Shown here in pieces: positions 1-11,497 of a DNA stretch of 64,000 nt (position 1 is its first letter; each line of letters starts with the position of its first letter). This DNA comes from Alentia gelatinosa (Eukaryota; Annelida; Polychaeta; Phyllodocida; Polynoidae), in the NCBI GenBank assembly GCA_950022655.1, contig OX465592.1, positions 6,046,044 to 6,110,043 of the forward strand, read 5' to 3'. The notes below the pieces were generated by a model. That model was given only the letters and a program-made list of their open reading frames with translations. It did not search any database and was not told the DNA's origin. The translations under genes and the position numbers were made by a program.

Positions 1-1060
1 TAATATCAGAAATTATATTAGTGTCTGTAGAAATGACAGATCTACCAGGGGAACCCCACTTTCATGTACCTATATCGATAAAAAAAATTGATAAACCCCT
101 AAAATAGGCATTTTTTAGCTCAAATTCATAGGTGAAACCTATATAACCAGATTTTGAAGACCTCTTATAAATTTGTAACTATATATATTTATCTATTCTG
201 AATGTGGGATACCCACGAATGTGTTGCAGAACATATAAATTATAATAAATATTGAGATGGGGAAATCTATATATAGTCTAGGTGTAAAAAATCAGTGGTG
301 AAGGGTATGTCACCGTACATGGGCAAGCCACATTAAAAGGTACAAAAATTATAGAAAAGTCCTTTTTTGGGTACTTTTTAGTCCTTCAAGTAAAAGAGGT
401 ATGTGTACAGGTTTCATAAGATCTGGAGTGTATAAAGTAATCCTTCCATCAAATATACCACAGTTAAATGAACATGGGTGGTGAACTTTATTTGGTCACC
501 GTACATGGGCAGAACTTATTAGGTTTTGCTTATGTAAGGAAGAAGATTTACAATATTATTGAATAATTTTTTATACATAAATAGAGTATAATGGAACCAT
601 TAACATCTGCAATTTGCAAGGACTTCAGGCATGTTAATGCCAAGAAACATATATGTCTTTTTATTTATGTCACCGTACGTGGGTCGGTCACCGTACATGG
701 GCATTATGTTCAAAATAATATTAATCAACTTTAATTTTCTCAATATGATTAGAGATTCATTTTCTGATAATGAAAATCTGATTCTGCTAAAAATTAACAA
801 CCAATATTTACCCTAAACCTCATTGAACCCACTTGACCACGTACGGTGACCTATAGGTTATAAGGTTAAATCTATTCAGCTAAAAAAAATAATTTCCAAT
901 AAAGATTAGTGTTCCCAACATTTACCCATGTAAGGTATTGTCTCCTACTATATATTTCCACTTCTTTTATCAAGATATAACTAGTTTGAATTTTTGGTCA
1001 CCGTACATGGGCATCGATCACGATCTGGGAGAATTGACCATATATGCCCTACTAGTAATT
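1..1060. repeat. AT-rich spacer with six GGTCACCGTACATGGGC motifs
   Basis: No coding evidence. A motif close to GTCACCGTACATGGGC occurs at 309, 494, 669, 685 and 996 on the plus strand and in inverse at about 837-853. The copies are well conserved while the sequence between them is not visibly repeated. Confidence 0.7.
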
Positions 1061-1074
1061 ATATAGAATGTCCT

Positions 1075-1300
1075 GAACATGCTGTACAAGTCACAGAATG
1101 AGATGGTAATTTACGGTTTGTACGGACCGAGGCATTTATGCCGAGTTTATGACGTGTATGGCAAGGTGGTTCGTATTTTTGTGTACGGACCAGCGGTCCG
1201 TACAGTATTTTTACGTCATATGCCGAAATGGTGCATATTTACAGTATATATGGCATGGGTATATAATAATAATTTCATTCGTCCACTCTGTGGCGTACTA
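1075..1300 (+). repeat. Dispersed foldback repeat (empty copy)
   Basis: Begins CATGCTGTACAAG, contains the GTACGGACC...GGTCCGTAC palindrome, and ends GGCATGGGTATATAATAA. A second copy near 16725-17245 has the same order but carries an inserted MITE. The short open frame here is not a gene. Confidence 0.65.
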
Positions 1301-1617
1301 TATATAAAACTACCCTCCGTATCACGTGACCAGTAGAGGTTCACATTCTTGGAGTGGTTAGTCATTTCGCTGGCTGAAAGTCAATGAAATTTTAAGTTCC
1401 AAAATGGTGTTTTAATTAAATACCAGTATATAATAATAAGGAGGCATGGTGAGTGTACCTGAATTGCATCTGTTCTTCGATATTTTGGTTGGAAATACAC
1501 ACCTTGTTCTTCGAACTCAGTGAGTATTTCCGACCAAAACATCTCTGAACAGATTTCATTCAGGTGCACTAACCATGCCTCCTAATATTGAAAAACCCCA
1601 ACAAACAATAAAAAAAG

Positions 1618-2000
1618 ATTCACCATTACCATTCAACTATCCCCATTCACCAATACCTTTCCGCTATCACCATTACCTATATACTATCACTATTCACCAT
1701 TACCTATCCACAATCACGATACACTCACAACATCTCCATTCATTACTACCTTTCCATTATCACACTTAACCATGACCTTCACCATAACCAATTACCATTA
1801 CCTATCCACAATGAAGGTTGACCATTACCTATCCACTCACATCATTCAACTTTACCTATCCACTATCACACTTTACCATTACCTTCACTATTACCATTCA
1901 CCATTAACTATCGGCTATCAAACTTTACCATTACAGATCTACCATACCACTAGTGACCATACAGATCTATGTACCACTAGTAACCATACAGACCTACCAC
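1618..2000. repeat. Degenerate CCATTACCTATCCAC minisatellite
   Basis: About 380 bp of imperfect repeats of CACCATTACCTATCCACTATC, ending in a looser ACCATACAGATCTACCA form. The two open frames across it are repeat-derived (His/Tyr/Thr-rich). Confidence 0.75.
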
Positions 2001-2319
2001 AGTGACTATACATAAATGAATGACCTCTATATGGTTATAAACTCAGACATAAACCATTGAATCCTATACTTCACTCCACTATCCCAATTACACATTATCC
2101 TCTAAATATACGAGCCCTATTCTTTATAGCGATACTGCACGGTAGATATAAGGGAACTCTGAATACGGTTTATTCTCAATAAGACCTAGTTTCCCATAAA
2201 CCACGTAGACTCGGCTCCCTTCAGCAGTTCACGGATAAGGTAGAAAGATACTGGCTGAAGTAGGTCGGACAAACATGGGCGGCAGGGAGAGATCACACAC
2301 GCTCACACAACACACTTAC

Positions 2320-2374
2320 CTGAGGAGACTGGCTGGGTCGGGCTCTCGACTCTTCCCTGTGCATCCCTCGGCAC
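2320..2374 (-). CDS. Weak candidate exon, unassigned gene
   Basis: GC-rich 55-nt block with a strong donor (CCTCAG|GTAAGTGTG) and an acceptor-like CATACAG without a good pyrimidine tract. All three frames are open, so the protein is undetermined. It may belong with the candidates at 2670 and 3696. Confidence 0.25.
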
Positions 2375-2669
2375 CTGTATGGTATGTACGGTGCTCAGCT
2401 ACGACCTTTCATCAAGAGATTCCAGTGATGAAGGACATTCCTCACCGTCTTACAACTCTGAGTCAAGTATGAAAACTGCTACTTAGTGTGCCGGGGTTTC
2501 CCTATGTGGGCTTCACACTCTCCCAACACAGGCTTAGTGCGCGTTGGTCCCTACTCAAAAGGGATGCTTTGGAGTCAATAATGACATTTGCAATGTAATT
2601 TCCATACTGTATTAAAAGAGACTGAGTTGATAAAATTCAATTGAATTGAAACTAAAGAAGTATATTTAC

Positions 2670-2722
2670 TTGGAGGGCGAAGAGAAGAGATACTCTCCCA
2701 GCGGAGATTTGATAGGTCGGTT
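2670..2722 (-). CDS. Weak candidate exon, unassigned gene
   Basis: 53-nt block between TCTCCTATAG and GTAAATAT. One frame reads NRPIKSPLGEYLFSSPS. Splice signals are modest and I do not recognise the peptide. Confidence 0.18.
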
Positions 2723-2991
2723 CTATAGGAGACACTCCCAGCTGGGAAGTAGGGCATAACGGAGGATATGTATGGAGAGTGGTGGACCTTTAAGGACCTG
2801 TTACAAGTACTGACGTCAAAAGCTAAAAAAAAAACGTTTTTTGTGTATAATCTTCAATATAATAATCTTTATGTATAAATGAAGGTTCTATGTTTATCTG
2901 AGAGCTTAATTTTGTTACGATGGAAGTTCTTAACAACTTCTGTTTAAATATTTGCATTATTTCATCAAACGATAGCAATAGGCTACTGTCA

Positions 2992-3226
2992 GGAATTCCA
3001 GGCATCACAGCATACTTTGCCCAGGAATGTCTCCAGGCATCATAGCGTACTTTGCCCAAGAATGCCTCCAGGCATCATAGCGTACTTTGTCCAGGAATGC
3101 CTTCAGGCATCATAGCGTACTTTACCCTGAAATGCCTCCAAGCATCAGTGTACTGCACCTTGGAATGCCTCCAGGCATCATAGCGTACTTTACCCTGAAA
3201 TGCATCCAGGCATCACAGCATAAGAT
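2992..3226. repeat. Minisatellite, about seven 35-bp units (ATGCCTCCAGGCATCATAGC)
   Basis: Units of roughly 35 bp share AATGCCTCCAGGCATCATAG followed by CGTACTTTGCCC. The core CCTCCAGG is itself palindromic. The same sequence in inverse orientation forms the left end of the adjacent TTAA-flanked element at 3288; a diverged pair is near 6525-6580. Confidence 0.8.
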
Positions 3227-3287
3227 ACCATTTGATTAAGGTTTAAAGGTCTGAAAATAGTACTCAATACAGTCAATATCGTTTTAA

Positions 3288-3655
3288 CCCTTTAGCTACG
3301 CTATGATGCCTGGAGGCATTCCCAGACATAGTGCACTGTGATGCCTGGAGGCATTCCCGGGCGTAGTACACTATGATGCCTTGAGGCATCATTTCCGAAA
3401 TATAAGTAATTGCTATTTTCTAATGAAATAATGCGAATATTTTGATAATATTTTTCCAGCATATGTAAAACTATATCATAGTTGATATTCTCACTATTGT
3501 ATAACATCCTCATAATTTTGGATTACTATGGAGGTGTGATAAAATGATATCTCTGGAGATATTGTGAAAAGTGCTAGCGTACTACAGGGGTGAAAATGGT
3601 ACTGCAGCGGCGTATTTCAGGGTGTGTATTGGTGCTGCGTAGCGTAGTCAAAGGG
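3288..3655. mobile_element. piggyBac-like MITE flanked by TTAA
   Basis: A 368-bp element flanked by TTAA (3284-3287 and 3656-3659) with termini CCCTTTAGCTACGC and GCGTAGTCAAAGGG. TTAA target sites and CCCTTT ends are piggyBac hallmarks. No transposase frame. The left end contains inverse copies of the neighbouring minisatellite unit. Confidence 0.72.
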
Positions 3656-3695
3656 TTAAAACACCACCCAGAAGTAGAAATCTGTTTTAAAACAC

Positions 3696-3825
3696 CTCCC
3701 TGGTGAGGAGGGGTGGGGTAAGTGGCCGGGTAGGCGTCCTCTAATATCTTGAGAATGTCTGAATCATCCAGGTAAAATTTCCAGACCTCATCTCCACCTG
3801 GGGTACGGCTGCTTTCACCACTCAG
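3696..3825 (-). CDS. Candidate exon (LSGESSRTPGGDEVWKFYLDD), unassigned
   Basis: After acceptor TTTTCTCTGTATCAG the frame reads LSGESSRTPGGDEVWKFY then LDDSDILKILEDAYPA, which looks like real coding sequence. The end is uncertain: the only reasonable donor is GGGAG|GTGTTTT, inside a repeat-like AACACCTCCC stretch. I do not recognise the family. It lies downstream of eIF4B on the same strand, so it would be another gene. Confidence 0.3.
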
Positions 3826-3918
3826 CTGATACAGAGAAAACGTCACTGTCACTTAACATAACGTTCGTGATGATAGTTTAATACACTAAAACATCCCCGC
3901 ATCAAGAGTCCCATATAT

Positions 3919-3975
3919 GTATATATGTATATGTATAGATGTATATATATGTATGTATGTATGTATATATATATA
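3919..3975. repeat. ATGTATATATGT microsatellite
   Basis: Mixed (TATG)n/(TA)n simple repeat. Confidence 0.8.
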
Positions 3976-4219
3976 ATTGCAGTGTTTACTTAACTTTCAA
4001 CATTTACATCAAGCAACGAAAGCAACATCAGATAATTTTAGTGATATCTCAGACCTTGTTTTGAAAACCTCTTCAGAGTGACATCATTACATCTTAGATA
4101 CTTTTACTATAAGGCCACTAAAAAAAAAAAATTGTTTCTCATCACCAAACCATGAAAATTATGACGAGGGCGTTTTTTTTTTTTTTTTTTTTCTTCTTTT
4201 GCTGTATCAAAGATGGCAG

Positions 4220-4310
4220 ATATATAGTAAAACCCTGCATAAGCGGACACCCTCCGATCCGGGACAAAGTGCCTGCTTACGCGGGGTGTCTGCTTACGCG
4301 GGGTTTCCAT
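4220..4310. mobile_element. Fragment of the AGTAAAACCC / GGGGTTTCCAT element
   Basis: Starts TATAGTAAAACCCTGCATAAGCG and ends GCTTACGCGGGGTTTCC, related in terminal sequence to the TA-flanked CAGTAAAACC elements at 17021 and 41526. A similar fragment lies at 48160-48225. Confidence 0.5.
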
Positions 4311-4796
4311 TTAATGCATCCCTGACATCAGGAGCTTTAATTTGATACTAAATACATATACCTTTCATAATTTCTATCAAGGTTCATATATTTAAAAAAA
4401 AAAAAAAAAAAAAATTCTTCTAAAATCGTTTTTCTGATGCGCGCGGTGATGAGAAACAAGTTTTTTTTTTGAGTGGCCTAACACCACATTTTTTTCTAAC
4501 CGTGTACTTGCCAGTTAAAAGAATATATATTTCTAAATATAAGTATTACATGTATATAAATTGGTCTATCCCTTTTCTACCACCCGGTAACAGAGTAATT
4601 GTTACTCCCGGTATCCGTGGTTTCTGGTCACTACGGTTCAGATGTAATATTCTTACATATCTTTAATTTAAAAATGATACTGACACTACGATCGTTGTCA
4701 CTATCACTCAGACAAAATCGTTCATAGTCTTAAGAACACCTCCCTGGGGAGGCCGTTTAATATCTCGAAGGATTCTCCTGTCATAAAAAGGATCAC

Positions 4797-4982
4797 GTTA
4801 AAGCGTCAGATCCACGAAGGCGATTTTCCATGCGAATTTGGTTTCGCAGACATTTGCAGACGTTCGCATGGACATGCGAATGCCTTGCGACAATATTCAA
4901 TATATCGAATATCATCGCATGGGATTTGCACAGTCGCATGGATCGCAGACGCATTCGCTTGGTCGCCTTAGTGGATCTGGCG
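4797..4982. mobile_element. TTAA-flanked MITE with 21-bp inverted termini
   Basis: The left end GCGTCAGATCCACGAAGGCG and the inverse of the right end GCGCCAGATCCACTAAGGCG match except at two positions, with TTAA on both sides. The interior is rich in GCGAATGC/CATGCGAA half-palindromes. About 185 bp, no coding capacity. Confidence 0.7.
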
Positions 4983-6132
4983 CTTAAGTAAACATGGATA
5001 GTCTTTACAAAGGGCAGAGAGAAGACGGAGACTTGAAATGTTCTTCCAGGGAGGCGTTTTTAAAGTCAAATGCTGGTAGTTGGGTGATTTCTAAATTCTA
5101 TTTTGAGAGACTGGTTTCAACGCTCTACCAGTTTCTTTTTCTTTTCTCTTTCCTCTTTCTTTTAAAAAACACCTCTGAGGGGCCGTTGAATAAACTACGA
5201 ACGACAAAAGAGGTATCTTACAATTCTCTTTGGGGCCATAGTGTTAAAATAGTATAAAATAATGTGCTGTAAGCATAAGATGGTTTGATTATAAGAGTAA
5301 CCTAAAGCTTTTATAAGGTGTTATATACAAATACATTCATTTAGAAAATATTTTCTGTTTTGTCATACAACACTGAATGGAAAACATCATCCAGGGTATC
5401 GTTTATCGTCAGAGTTATCGTATCGTCCAGCACTCTAGGTCAGGAAGGCATATTAGGGACTATGGTGGGATCTGAATTCAAATAGTGTTTCCCTCAAAGA
5501 TCTTATAGATTGACTTGTGCTGCATATAGAATTAGTTCAAGTAAGCATTTTTTCAACAACTCCCTGGTTGTTGACACCTCGTGTATGACGGGGCAACATG
5601 GACCATGACCTATAACAGTGTTTCTTCGACCCACGCGCAATACGTTCAACGCACGAACGATCAAATTGTACCAGTTCAGTAGGTCGTCACCCCCGATCTC
5701 AACGAGGGGTGAACAGGGAAGTGATTATAAATCTAAGAACGATAGAATAACTGGTCCTGTCGTGGTCTTTATTGCATTCTCGTTACCTAAAGTGATTAGT
5801 CTTTATAAATAGAGGACGGTCTAACAAGGCGATAACTGAAAAATCATAAATTTAAGTTTTTGAAAAGGCGAAGACCTTTACCTTTTTTTCGACCCATTTC
5901 TATGTAAAATTGATCGTCCAAGCGGAGAAATAATAAGATGAGCACTTTCACGGATGTCTCAGGTTTTTTACGACCATGTTTAAAATACAGTCTGGCATGA
6001 ATATCCTAGTTGGTATGTCCCGTTTTAAAAACATCTCCCAGTTATCTCACTTCGGTGTTTTTCGCCATAGGCTTAACGTTAGGAACTCCACAGACATAAA
6101 GGCAGTGTACCAAATAATCTTACATATAGACT

Positions 6133-6163
<31 letters not shown>

Positions 6164-6489
6164 ATATCAGGGTAGAGTACGGACCAAGTTATTTTCATCT
6201 CCTGAGCTCACTTCTAACTCTTCAAATTGTATCAGTGCAGTGTTTCTTCCCTTTGGTGTTTAGCACTTTCAGTCCGACCCCTAGCGGGAGGCCCACATAT
6301 CAGATCCAACAGACATTTAGCAATATATCCCCCAGGGGACGATGCTGTAATGGCAATAGTACCAGAAGTTATTTAATAGGTGCATTTGATATGCATTGTC
6401 TTAGTTACATATAGAACATTCATACTGAATAATGATTTTGGAAAAAAACAATTTTTTTGAAAAAAAAGGAGAAAGTCTATGAATTTAGT

Positions 6490-6732
6490 CACATAGAATA
6501 CCGTTTTAAGTATTGGCCCCCAAAAAATGCCTGGAGGCATTCTTCGTTCCCTGCATGTGAGTGCCTCAAGGCATTGCTTGGACTGACAGGGTGAAAACTT
6601 ATTTTCATGGATATTGAATGTGAGCCTCCACACTGAGAATCTGCCTGTAAAGTAGACTGCCTCCCCTGCCCAAATGAAATTTGTCGCGTCAGCCTGGAAG
6701 TAGGTGGCGCTTCGAAACGCCTCCGAGGCCAT
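6490..6732 (-). CDS. Candidate 5' coding exon (MASEAFRSATYFQ), unassigned
   Basis: An ATG in a GCCAAGATGGCC context opens MASEAFRSATYFQADATN with a CpG-rich start; the later part of the frame runs into minisatellite-like sequence, so a donor should lie earlier but none is convincing. It could be the first exon of a minus-strand gene using the 3.8-2.3 kb candidates. Speculative. Confidence 0.2.
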
Positions 6733-7092
6733 CTTGGCAAGGAACCTACACAGTGTTAAGCCTATGGCGAATTCAAAGGTTCATTTCCGATATTATTTAA
6801 CATGTGAGGATGTTCTAAATAACCCTTATGTTAATATATCGACAAAACCAGACCTCTCTGGCAGTTTCAGATCAAGTGATTACATGATGGCCTCAGTTTA
6901 GCCTCCGATTGCGATATCAACAAATCGTCGAAACAACAATTTTCTTCGAGCTGGCACGTTTAAATCATGTCTGGATTATGTAAATAACCTTATTACAACT
7001 ATTATGTGTGTAAATTATACATTATAAAGTAGATTATTAAAGTTTTCCCCCATTTTACACTTTGACAGCGCTTTGTATTCACCAGCAATATG

Positions 7093-7287
7093 GTGGATAT
7101 GTCCGTTGTTAAGGGAATTTGGAGGGGATTTCTAACCGGAAGTTGCCAGATGACTCGGAGAATAGGCACTGGTAACTACTTTTTACATAATGCTAGAGAA
7201 AACCCTGAACTGACAGTCACGCTAGCTCTCTTGGCTCTACATAGACTTGCTCAAGTCTTTGATTATGAACATTCATTAAATGATTAA
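7093..7287 (+). CDS. Possible single-exon small protein (65 codons)
   Basis: An ATG-initiated frame, MVDMSVVKGIWRGF..., contains ELTVTLALLALHRLAQVF, possibly a membrane helix, and ends in HSLND. An AATAAA lies 11 nt after the stop (7298-7303). Codon usage looks more gene-like than its neighbours, but I do not recognise it and chance is possible. The printed start could also be GTG at 7090. Confidence 0.28.
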   Translation: MDMSVVKGIWRGFLTGSCQMTRRIGTGNYFLHNARENPELTVTLALLALHRLAQVFDYEHSLND

Positions 7288-7785
7288 ACAAAATCAGAAT
7301 AAAGTTTATTATAGCATGTATTCTTCTCTGACTGGCCCATGAATCAAAGACTTCTGCACTATGAATAGAACCTCATAGTATATATGGCGGTGGCAGTAGG
7401 TGGGGAGGGGCAGGATACAAGCACTGATGCAGAGTAGAGATTTGCTTATAAATATATATATATCTTTCTACTCTGTGACTGAGGCTGGTCTAGGCGCTAC
7501 AGTCTAGGTCTCCCAAGGTGACACTCTTCCTTCAGAACTTTCGCAGAAATAGAGTGCAAAAAATGGAGGCATTACCCATAATGCACCAACCAAATATGGA
7601 ACCCGTTACCTGGCCTATAATGTGACTAGGCCAGGCATCCAGGCTACCTCTGCGCCTCAAGCGGTCGTGAAGGACACTAATAATGTGTGGTAAAACCCCA
7701 GAACGTTGGCTGTAAGGAGGACTTATACCTGCTACTACATAATTAGGAGCAAATAGTATGTTCATCGTTGATGAATGAGTGTGCT

Positions 7786-8140
7786 TGTTTGTTTGTTTGT
7801 TGGGTTAGTTTAACGTCCAATTTGTTCAGTTAGACTTTTAAATACTTTGGGTTTGACCGAATCTACGAGATGAATTTAGGTAGAAATCCCACCCCTACAC
7901 ATTTAGCAAAGATAGACATGGTATGAGAAGCATTGGCCCTTGATATAGCAGTAAATCTACAACTGCTGGGGTTGAAGGATAAAAAGTGGCTGCAGTGGGA
8001 CTCGAATCAACAAAGTCCAACAACCTTGGGATTACAAGTCCAGTGCTCTTTACCACTCCCCCACCCTGGTCGCTTTTGTTATGCTTGCATGCACTCATAT
8101 CCGGTCTGCGCCATGAGGAGGCGAAGTGACCAAGAGTCAC
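7786..8140 (-). mobile_element. tRNA-Thr-derived SINE, full-length
   Basis: Minus orientation. Contains a CTTGCATGCA head, a tRNA-like segment with GTAAAGAGCACTGGACTTGT, a body with CCAGCAGTTGTAGATTTAC and GGGGTGGGATTTCTACC, and an AACAAACAAACAAGC tail. Same unit as at 41146. Confidence 0.75.
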
Positions 8141-8654
8141 CAAGTACCTGGTTTGAGGTGCACCCCGAGTGATCCTGTGTGGGATTTAACCCGACCAACC
8201 CCTCTATCGTATCAGGGGTTGGTTGCCAAACCATGTATGATCCAGCATAAAGACAGAACACAGGTTCACCACTTCCCCACAAGGTGGCAGATATATAAGG
8301 GTTTAGTTCCAAATCAGGACACTAGATGCCAGTACTGTCAGAGTTGTCCCACTCTTGCCACCTGGTGATTTTTAAATAATGTCAATTATCAATCAAAGCT
8401 GGCTCTCTGTGATTCATTCTAATCTACAGGAGTAAATTTAAACTTTTTCCAAGTTTATCAAATCTTAATAGGTAAGATAGGCCAAATTATATTTGTTTGA
8501 TTTACACATGGTTGCCAGTTGGGGTGAAATTTTTTTTTTTTTTTTTTTTTACCGCTATACAGGGTTTACACATTACAGTGGGGAATCAAGGAAAAGCTCG
8601 TTTTTAAATGGGTCAGAACGGAAATTGCGTGGTGGATCATGGGCTGTGGTTGAA

Positions 8655-8970
8655 TTGGGTTTGTTTGGTTTGATTTTACGTCCAGTCAACCATTATAGGT
8701 CCTTTCCAGACTTTCTCAAGGTTCTTTTACACCTCTAGGGTGGTGATCGAATCTATGTGATGAAGGTAGGTAGAAATCTCACCCCTACACATTTACCGAG
8801 GTGAGAGTTCTCTTACTTCACACACCACATAGACATGGTATGAGACGGATGGCCTTTGTTATAGCAGTAAATCTACCACTGCTGGGGGTGGGACTCGACC
8901 CCACAAAGTCTTCAACCTTGGGGTTACAAGTCCGGTGCTCTAACCACTGAGCTAACTCCCCACCCCCTTG
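8655..8970 (-). mobile_element. tRNA-Thr-derived SINE
   Basis: Minus orientation, tRNA-like head (box A TTAGCTCAGTGGTTAGAGCA; box B at about 8890-8905) through body to an AAACCAAACAAAC tail. Lacks the CTTGCATGCA head extension. Confidence 0.8.
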
Positions 8971-8999
8971 AATTGGGTACTTTAGCAGTTGGTATGTCA

Positions 9000-9840
9000 A
9001 TATTACACAAGGAATTATTTCTTAATTCTGAAAATAAAAAAGATTTCTTCAGTTCTTTCAAAAACAAGGATGGCCTATATCCTCCTCACAGATTAGGCAA
9101 GGTATTAAAACTACCATTTTTCTGGTGCATTGCGGGACTGCATGCAGTTGGTACCTGACAAGATACTTGTTGGATTTTATGCTGGTTCATGCAGTTCTTA
9201 AATAATCAGGAGACAATTTTTTACAAAAAAAACACCCAAATTTTAAAAATTCCAGACTTCAGGGATTTCCCTGAAATCTGACATCCCTGAATTCGACATT
9301 TTAAGCTTTGCCCTTTGATAAAGATTTTCCCTCAAATGTTCATGTAGTTCTATATAGCCTTTTGTTCATACATATAGGCATTTTTCAAAGGGTTTACCCT
9401 GGTAAAATAAATATTACGGTAATGTATAGGGCTAACATCAAGTGTGAGTGGACTTTTTATCTTAAATTGTCTTGTTCATTTCCCAAGATTCATCGTGGCT
9501 CATGCCATTTTTTTCTATAGACAAAGGAATCTGGCAGTACCTTTAATAGCAACATTAACATATTCAAAACAATATCTGAAGGAATAAATTCAAGAGTGAC
9601 AATTCTGGTTATCAATGGATTTATATCCATATCGCTATGGAATTTAATGAGCATGATCTGTAAATTACAATAATGTGCCGGGCGTCAGAGTCGGACAAGA
9701 GGAAATTTTGTTTCTACATTCTCTGCTCTGTACAAGGTCATCTATGTAAGAAGTCAGAAACTCCGTCCAATTCATGTCGTGTTTTCAGAATCAGAGCTGA
9801 CTCCTAGGAAGAAGATAAAGAAGCAAATGTCGTCTGCTCA
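9000..9840. other. Spacer without recognisable gene
   Basis: AT-rich. A GGGATTTCCCTGAAATCTGACATCCCTGAA segment near 9265 resembles the CATCCCTG-ended repeats, but no element could be delimited. No supported exon. Confidence 0.4.
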
Positions 9841-9884
9841 AGTCAAGTTTAATTAGTTAAATAATAACACACTTGAGGAGTGTA

Positions 9885-10140
9885 ATAAGTTAGGCGGTAT
9901 ACACGGAAACAGGGTTTGCCATATATGGCCATATGCAAAGTGGATTGGAACTCGAATCGGGAGCGTAAACAAACTTTGAAATGATATCTGTTTAAAAATT
10001 GGCGAACCCACTGCGTAGCCATTGTATGATGTTTCGTGCAGAACAGTATGGACTCGTATATATGTATCCAAGTCCAGGAGCTTGGCTTTTGCATCCTATT
10101 TGATGTGACGCAGATGCTTCGGCTGCAGTGTGGCATTAGA
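9885..10140 (-). repeat. Dispersed repeat shared with 18380-18626 (inverse copy)
   Basis: TATGCAAAGTGGATTGG, ACTCGAATCGGGAGCG, TAAACAAACTTTG and TGTGGCATTAGATG recur in the opposite orientation at 18380-18626. Neither copy has a coherent frame. Confidence 0.7.
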
Positions 10141-10224
10141 TGTGATGCATCATCGGCATATTTTTTCTAATAGATATACTTCCGTAACCGGTTTGTTTAC
10201 GCTCCCCAAAACGAAACCCTGTTT

Positions 10225-10422
10225 TTGTGTATCCACGAGGTACGTGTCCGGGCTTCCCGAAGCATGTCGGGAAAACAGAGGCGACGCCAGACCAAATCAC
10301 GTGACCAGTGTATGGTTTTATTCAACATCCCAACAGCGGAGAGCATGTTATTCATTATAAAAGACATCTCGACAACTGGGCTATACACGGTGGCGGCATG
10401 TCCAGAAAGAGTCAAAAAATAA
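10225..10422 (+). CDS. Weak 54-65 codon ORF (MSGKQRRRQTKSRDQ), uncertain
   Basis: An internal ATG at 10264 gives MSGKQRRRQTKSRDQCMV and ends ...AACPERVKK, followed at once by AATAAAATA. The region overlaps the likely eIF4B 3'UTR on the other strand. Not recognised; may be chance. Confidence 0.12.
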   Translation: MCIHEVRVRASRSMSGKQRRRQTKSRDQCMVLFNIPTAESMLFIIKDISTTGLYTVAACPERVKK

Positions 10423-11279
10423 AATATCTTACGTTATACACAATTCAGGACATGCAAGTCGAGGGCCCACTCTAGTGGACAAGGAATTCGTCACTAGCTA
10501 GATCTGTCACGATTGTGGCGCAGTTTAGTAGTTGAAAACAAAGAACCGAAACTCCCAAGCATTCAGGTCATCATAATCTGATCAAAAACGTGTACACTTA
10601 TAACATCATGACTCTTGAAAAAACCGGTTGAAACAAAAAAGAAACAGAAACAGAAAACACCAACATTTTACCATCAAAATGAGGCCATTTATAATATACT
10701 TACATAACGATTCAAGGCATTGGCGTATGAATAGTGTTACACCTTAACTTACATTAGTAGAATTAAAACCCACGAGACTAGGGATTCCAGGGAACAGATT
10801 CACCATTTTGGGGGGAAATAATACTAAAACGACATGTAAACAGAGGAAAAAATTGGTCTTGGGTTGTTGTTTTTTTTCACTGGTTAAAGAGAAGATTCTA
10901 GTTTTGGACTGTTGAAGTTAAAGTGAGCTGAAAAGCTGTGTCTATAGAGCAAGGTAATGTTGATGAAGGGGGGAGACCCATAATTCGCTGACAGATGAAA
11001 ATGAGAGAAATCCACCTCTCCGAACCAACACAATCATACAACATTTGCAACAAAACAGTTCGCGGACCACGGTATAGTATATAATAGTGTCACTGCAAAA
11101 TGACAGCAATCAATCTCTTGTATGTTTTTTTTGACTAAATCCATATTGAATCACCAGTTGTGGTGAGAATGGTCTTCGCTCCTACCCTGGCCAGTGGAAG
11201 CATCCATAAGCTCACCATGTGTAGGGGACACGACTATTTTAGCTGACCGGTGAGTAGTGACATCTCAACGGGCTCAAAA

Positions 11280-11425
11280 GTAAAATGGCGGCTCCGGAAC
11301 TCAGGTAGCCTATACAACTATACAAGGCTGTCTCTAATTGGTCGGACCTGACCAGGTACTGATAAAAGGCGTCACGTTATTGGCCCATGCCAGACTGCCC
11401 AATGCTGTCCGTGTTCTCATTGGTC
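11280..11425 (-). promoter_or_regulatory. CCAAT-box cluster and YY1-like site at the eIF4B 3' end
   Basis: Four CCAAT/ATTGG pentamers (11337, 11379, 11399, 11419) within 87 bp, followed on the minus strand by GGAGCCGCCATTTTAC (YY1-type) at about 11285-11300. They overlap and follow the eIF4B stop codon. They could be the promoter of a downstream minus-strand gene, or simply 3'UTR. Confidence 0.3.
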
Positions 11426-11497
11426 TGAGTTGTTGCCAAGCTCAGAAGCTTCTTGTTCCGCCATTAGAGTAGAGAATTTATTGGCGTCGCTCCAGTC
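11417..11497 (-). CDS. EIF4B: eIF4B terminal exon ([11 protein letters not shown]...stop)
   Basis: 81 nt, acceptor TTGTATTTCAG, ending at TGA. Encodes [16 protein letters not shown] and [17 protein letters not shown] followed by an acidic tail resembles the vertebrate eIF4B end ASKYAAL...DGEDE, which is why these exons are assigned to eIF4B. Confidence 0.8.
   Translation of the reverse strand, partial: DWSDANKFSTLMAEQEASELGNNSDQ

Noticed and set aside
2992..3226. CRISPR-like array
   Set aside because: Head-to-tail 35-bp units without unique spacers; a eukaryotic minisatellite tied to a MITE end.
11285..11303. Plus-strand start exon ATGGCGGCTCCGGAACTCAG with donor GTAGCC
   Set aside because: No downstream plus-strand exons were found in the following 10 kb, which is occupied by eIF4B on the other strand; the sequence is better read as a YY1-type site.
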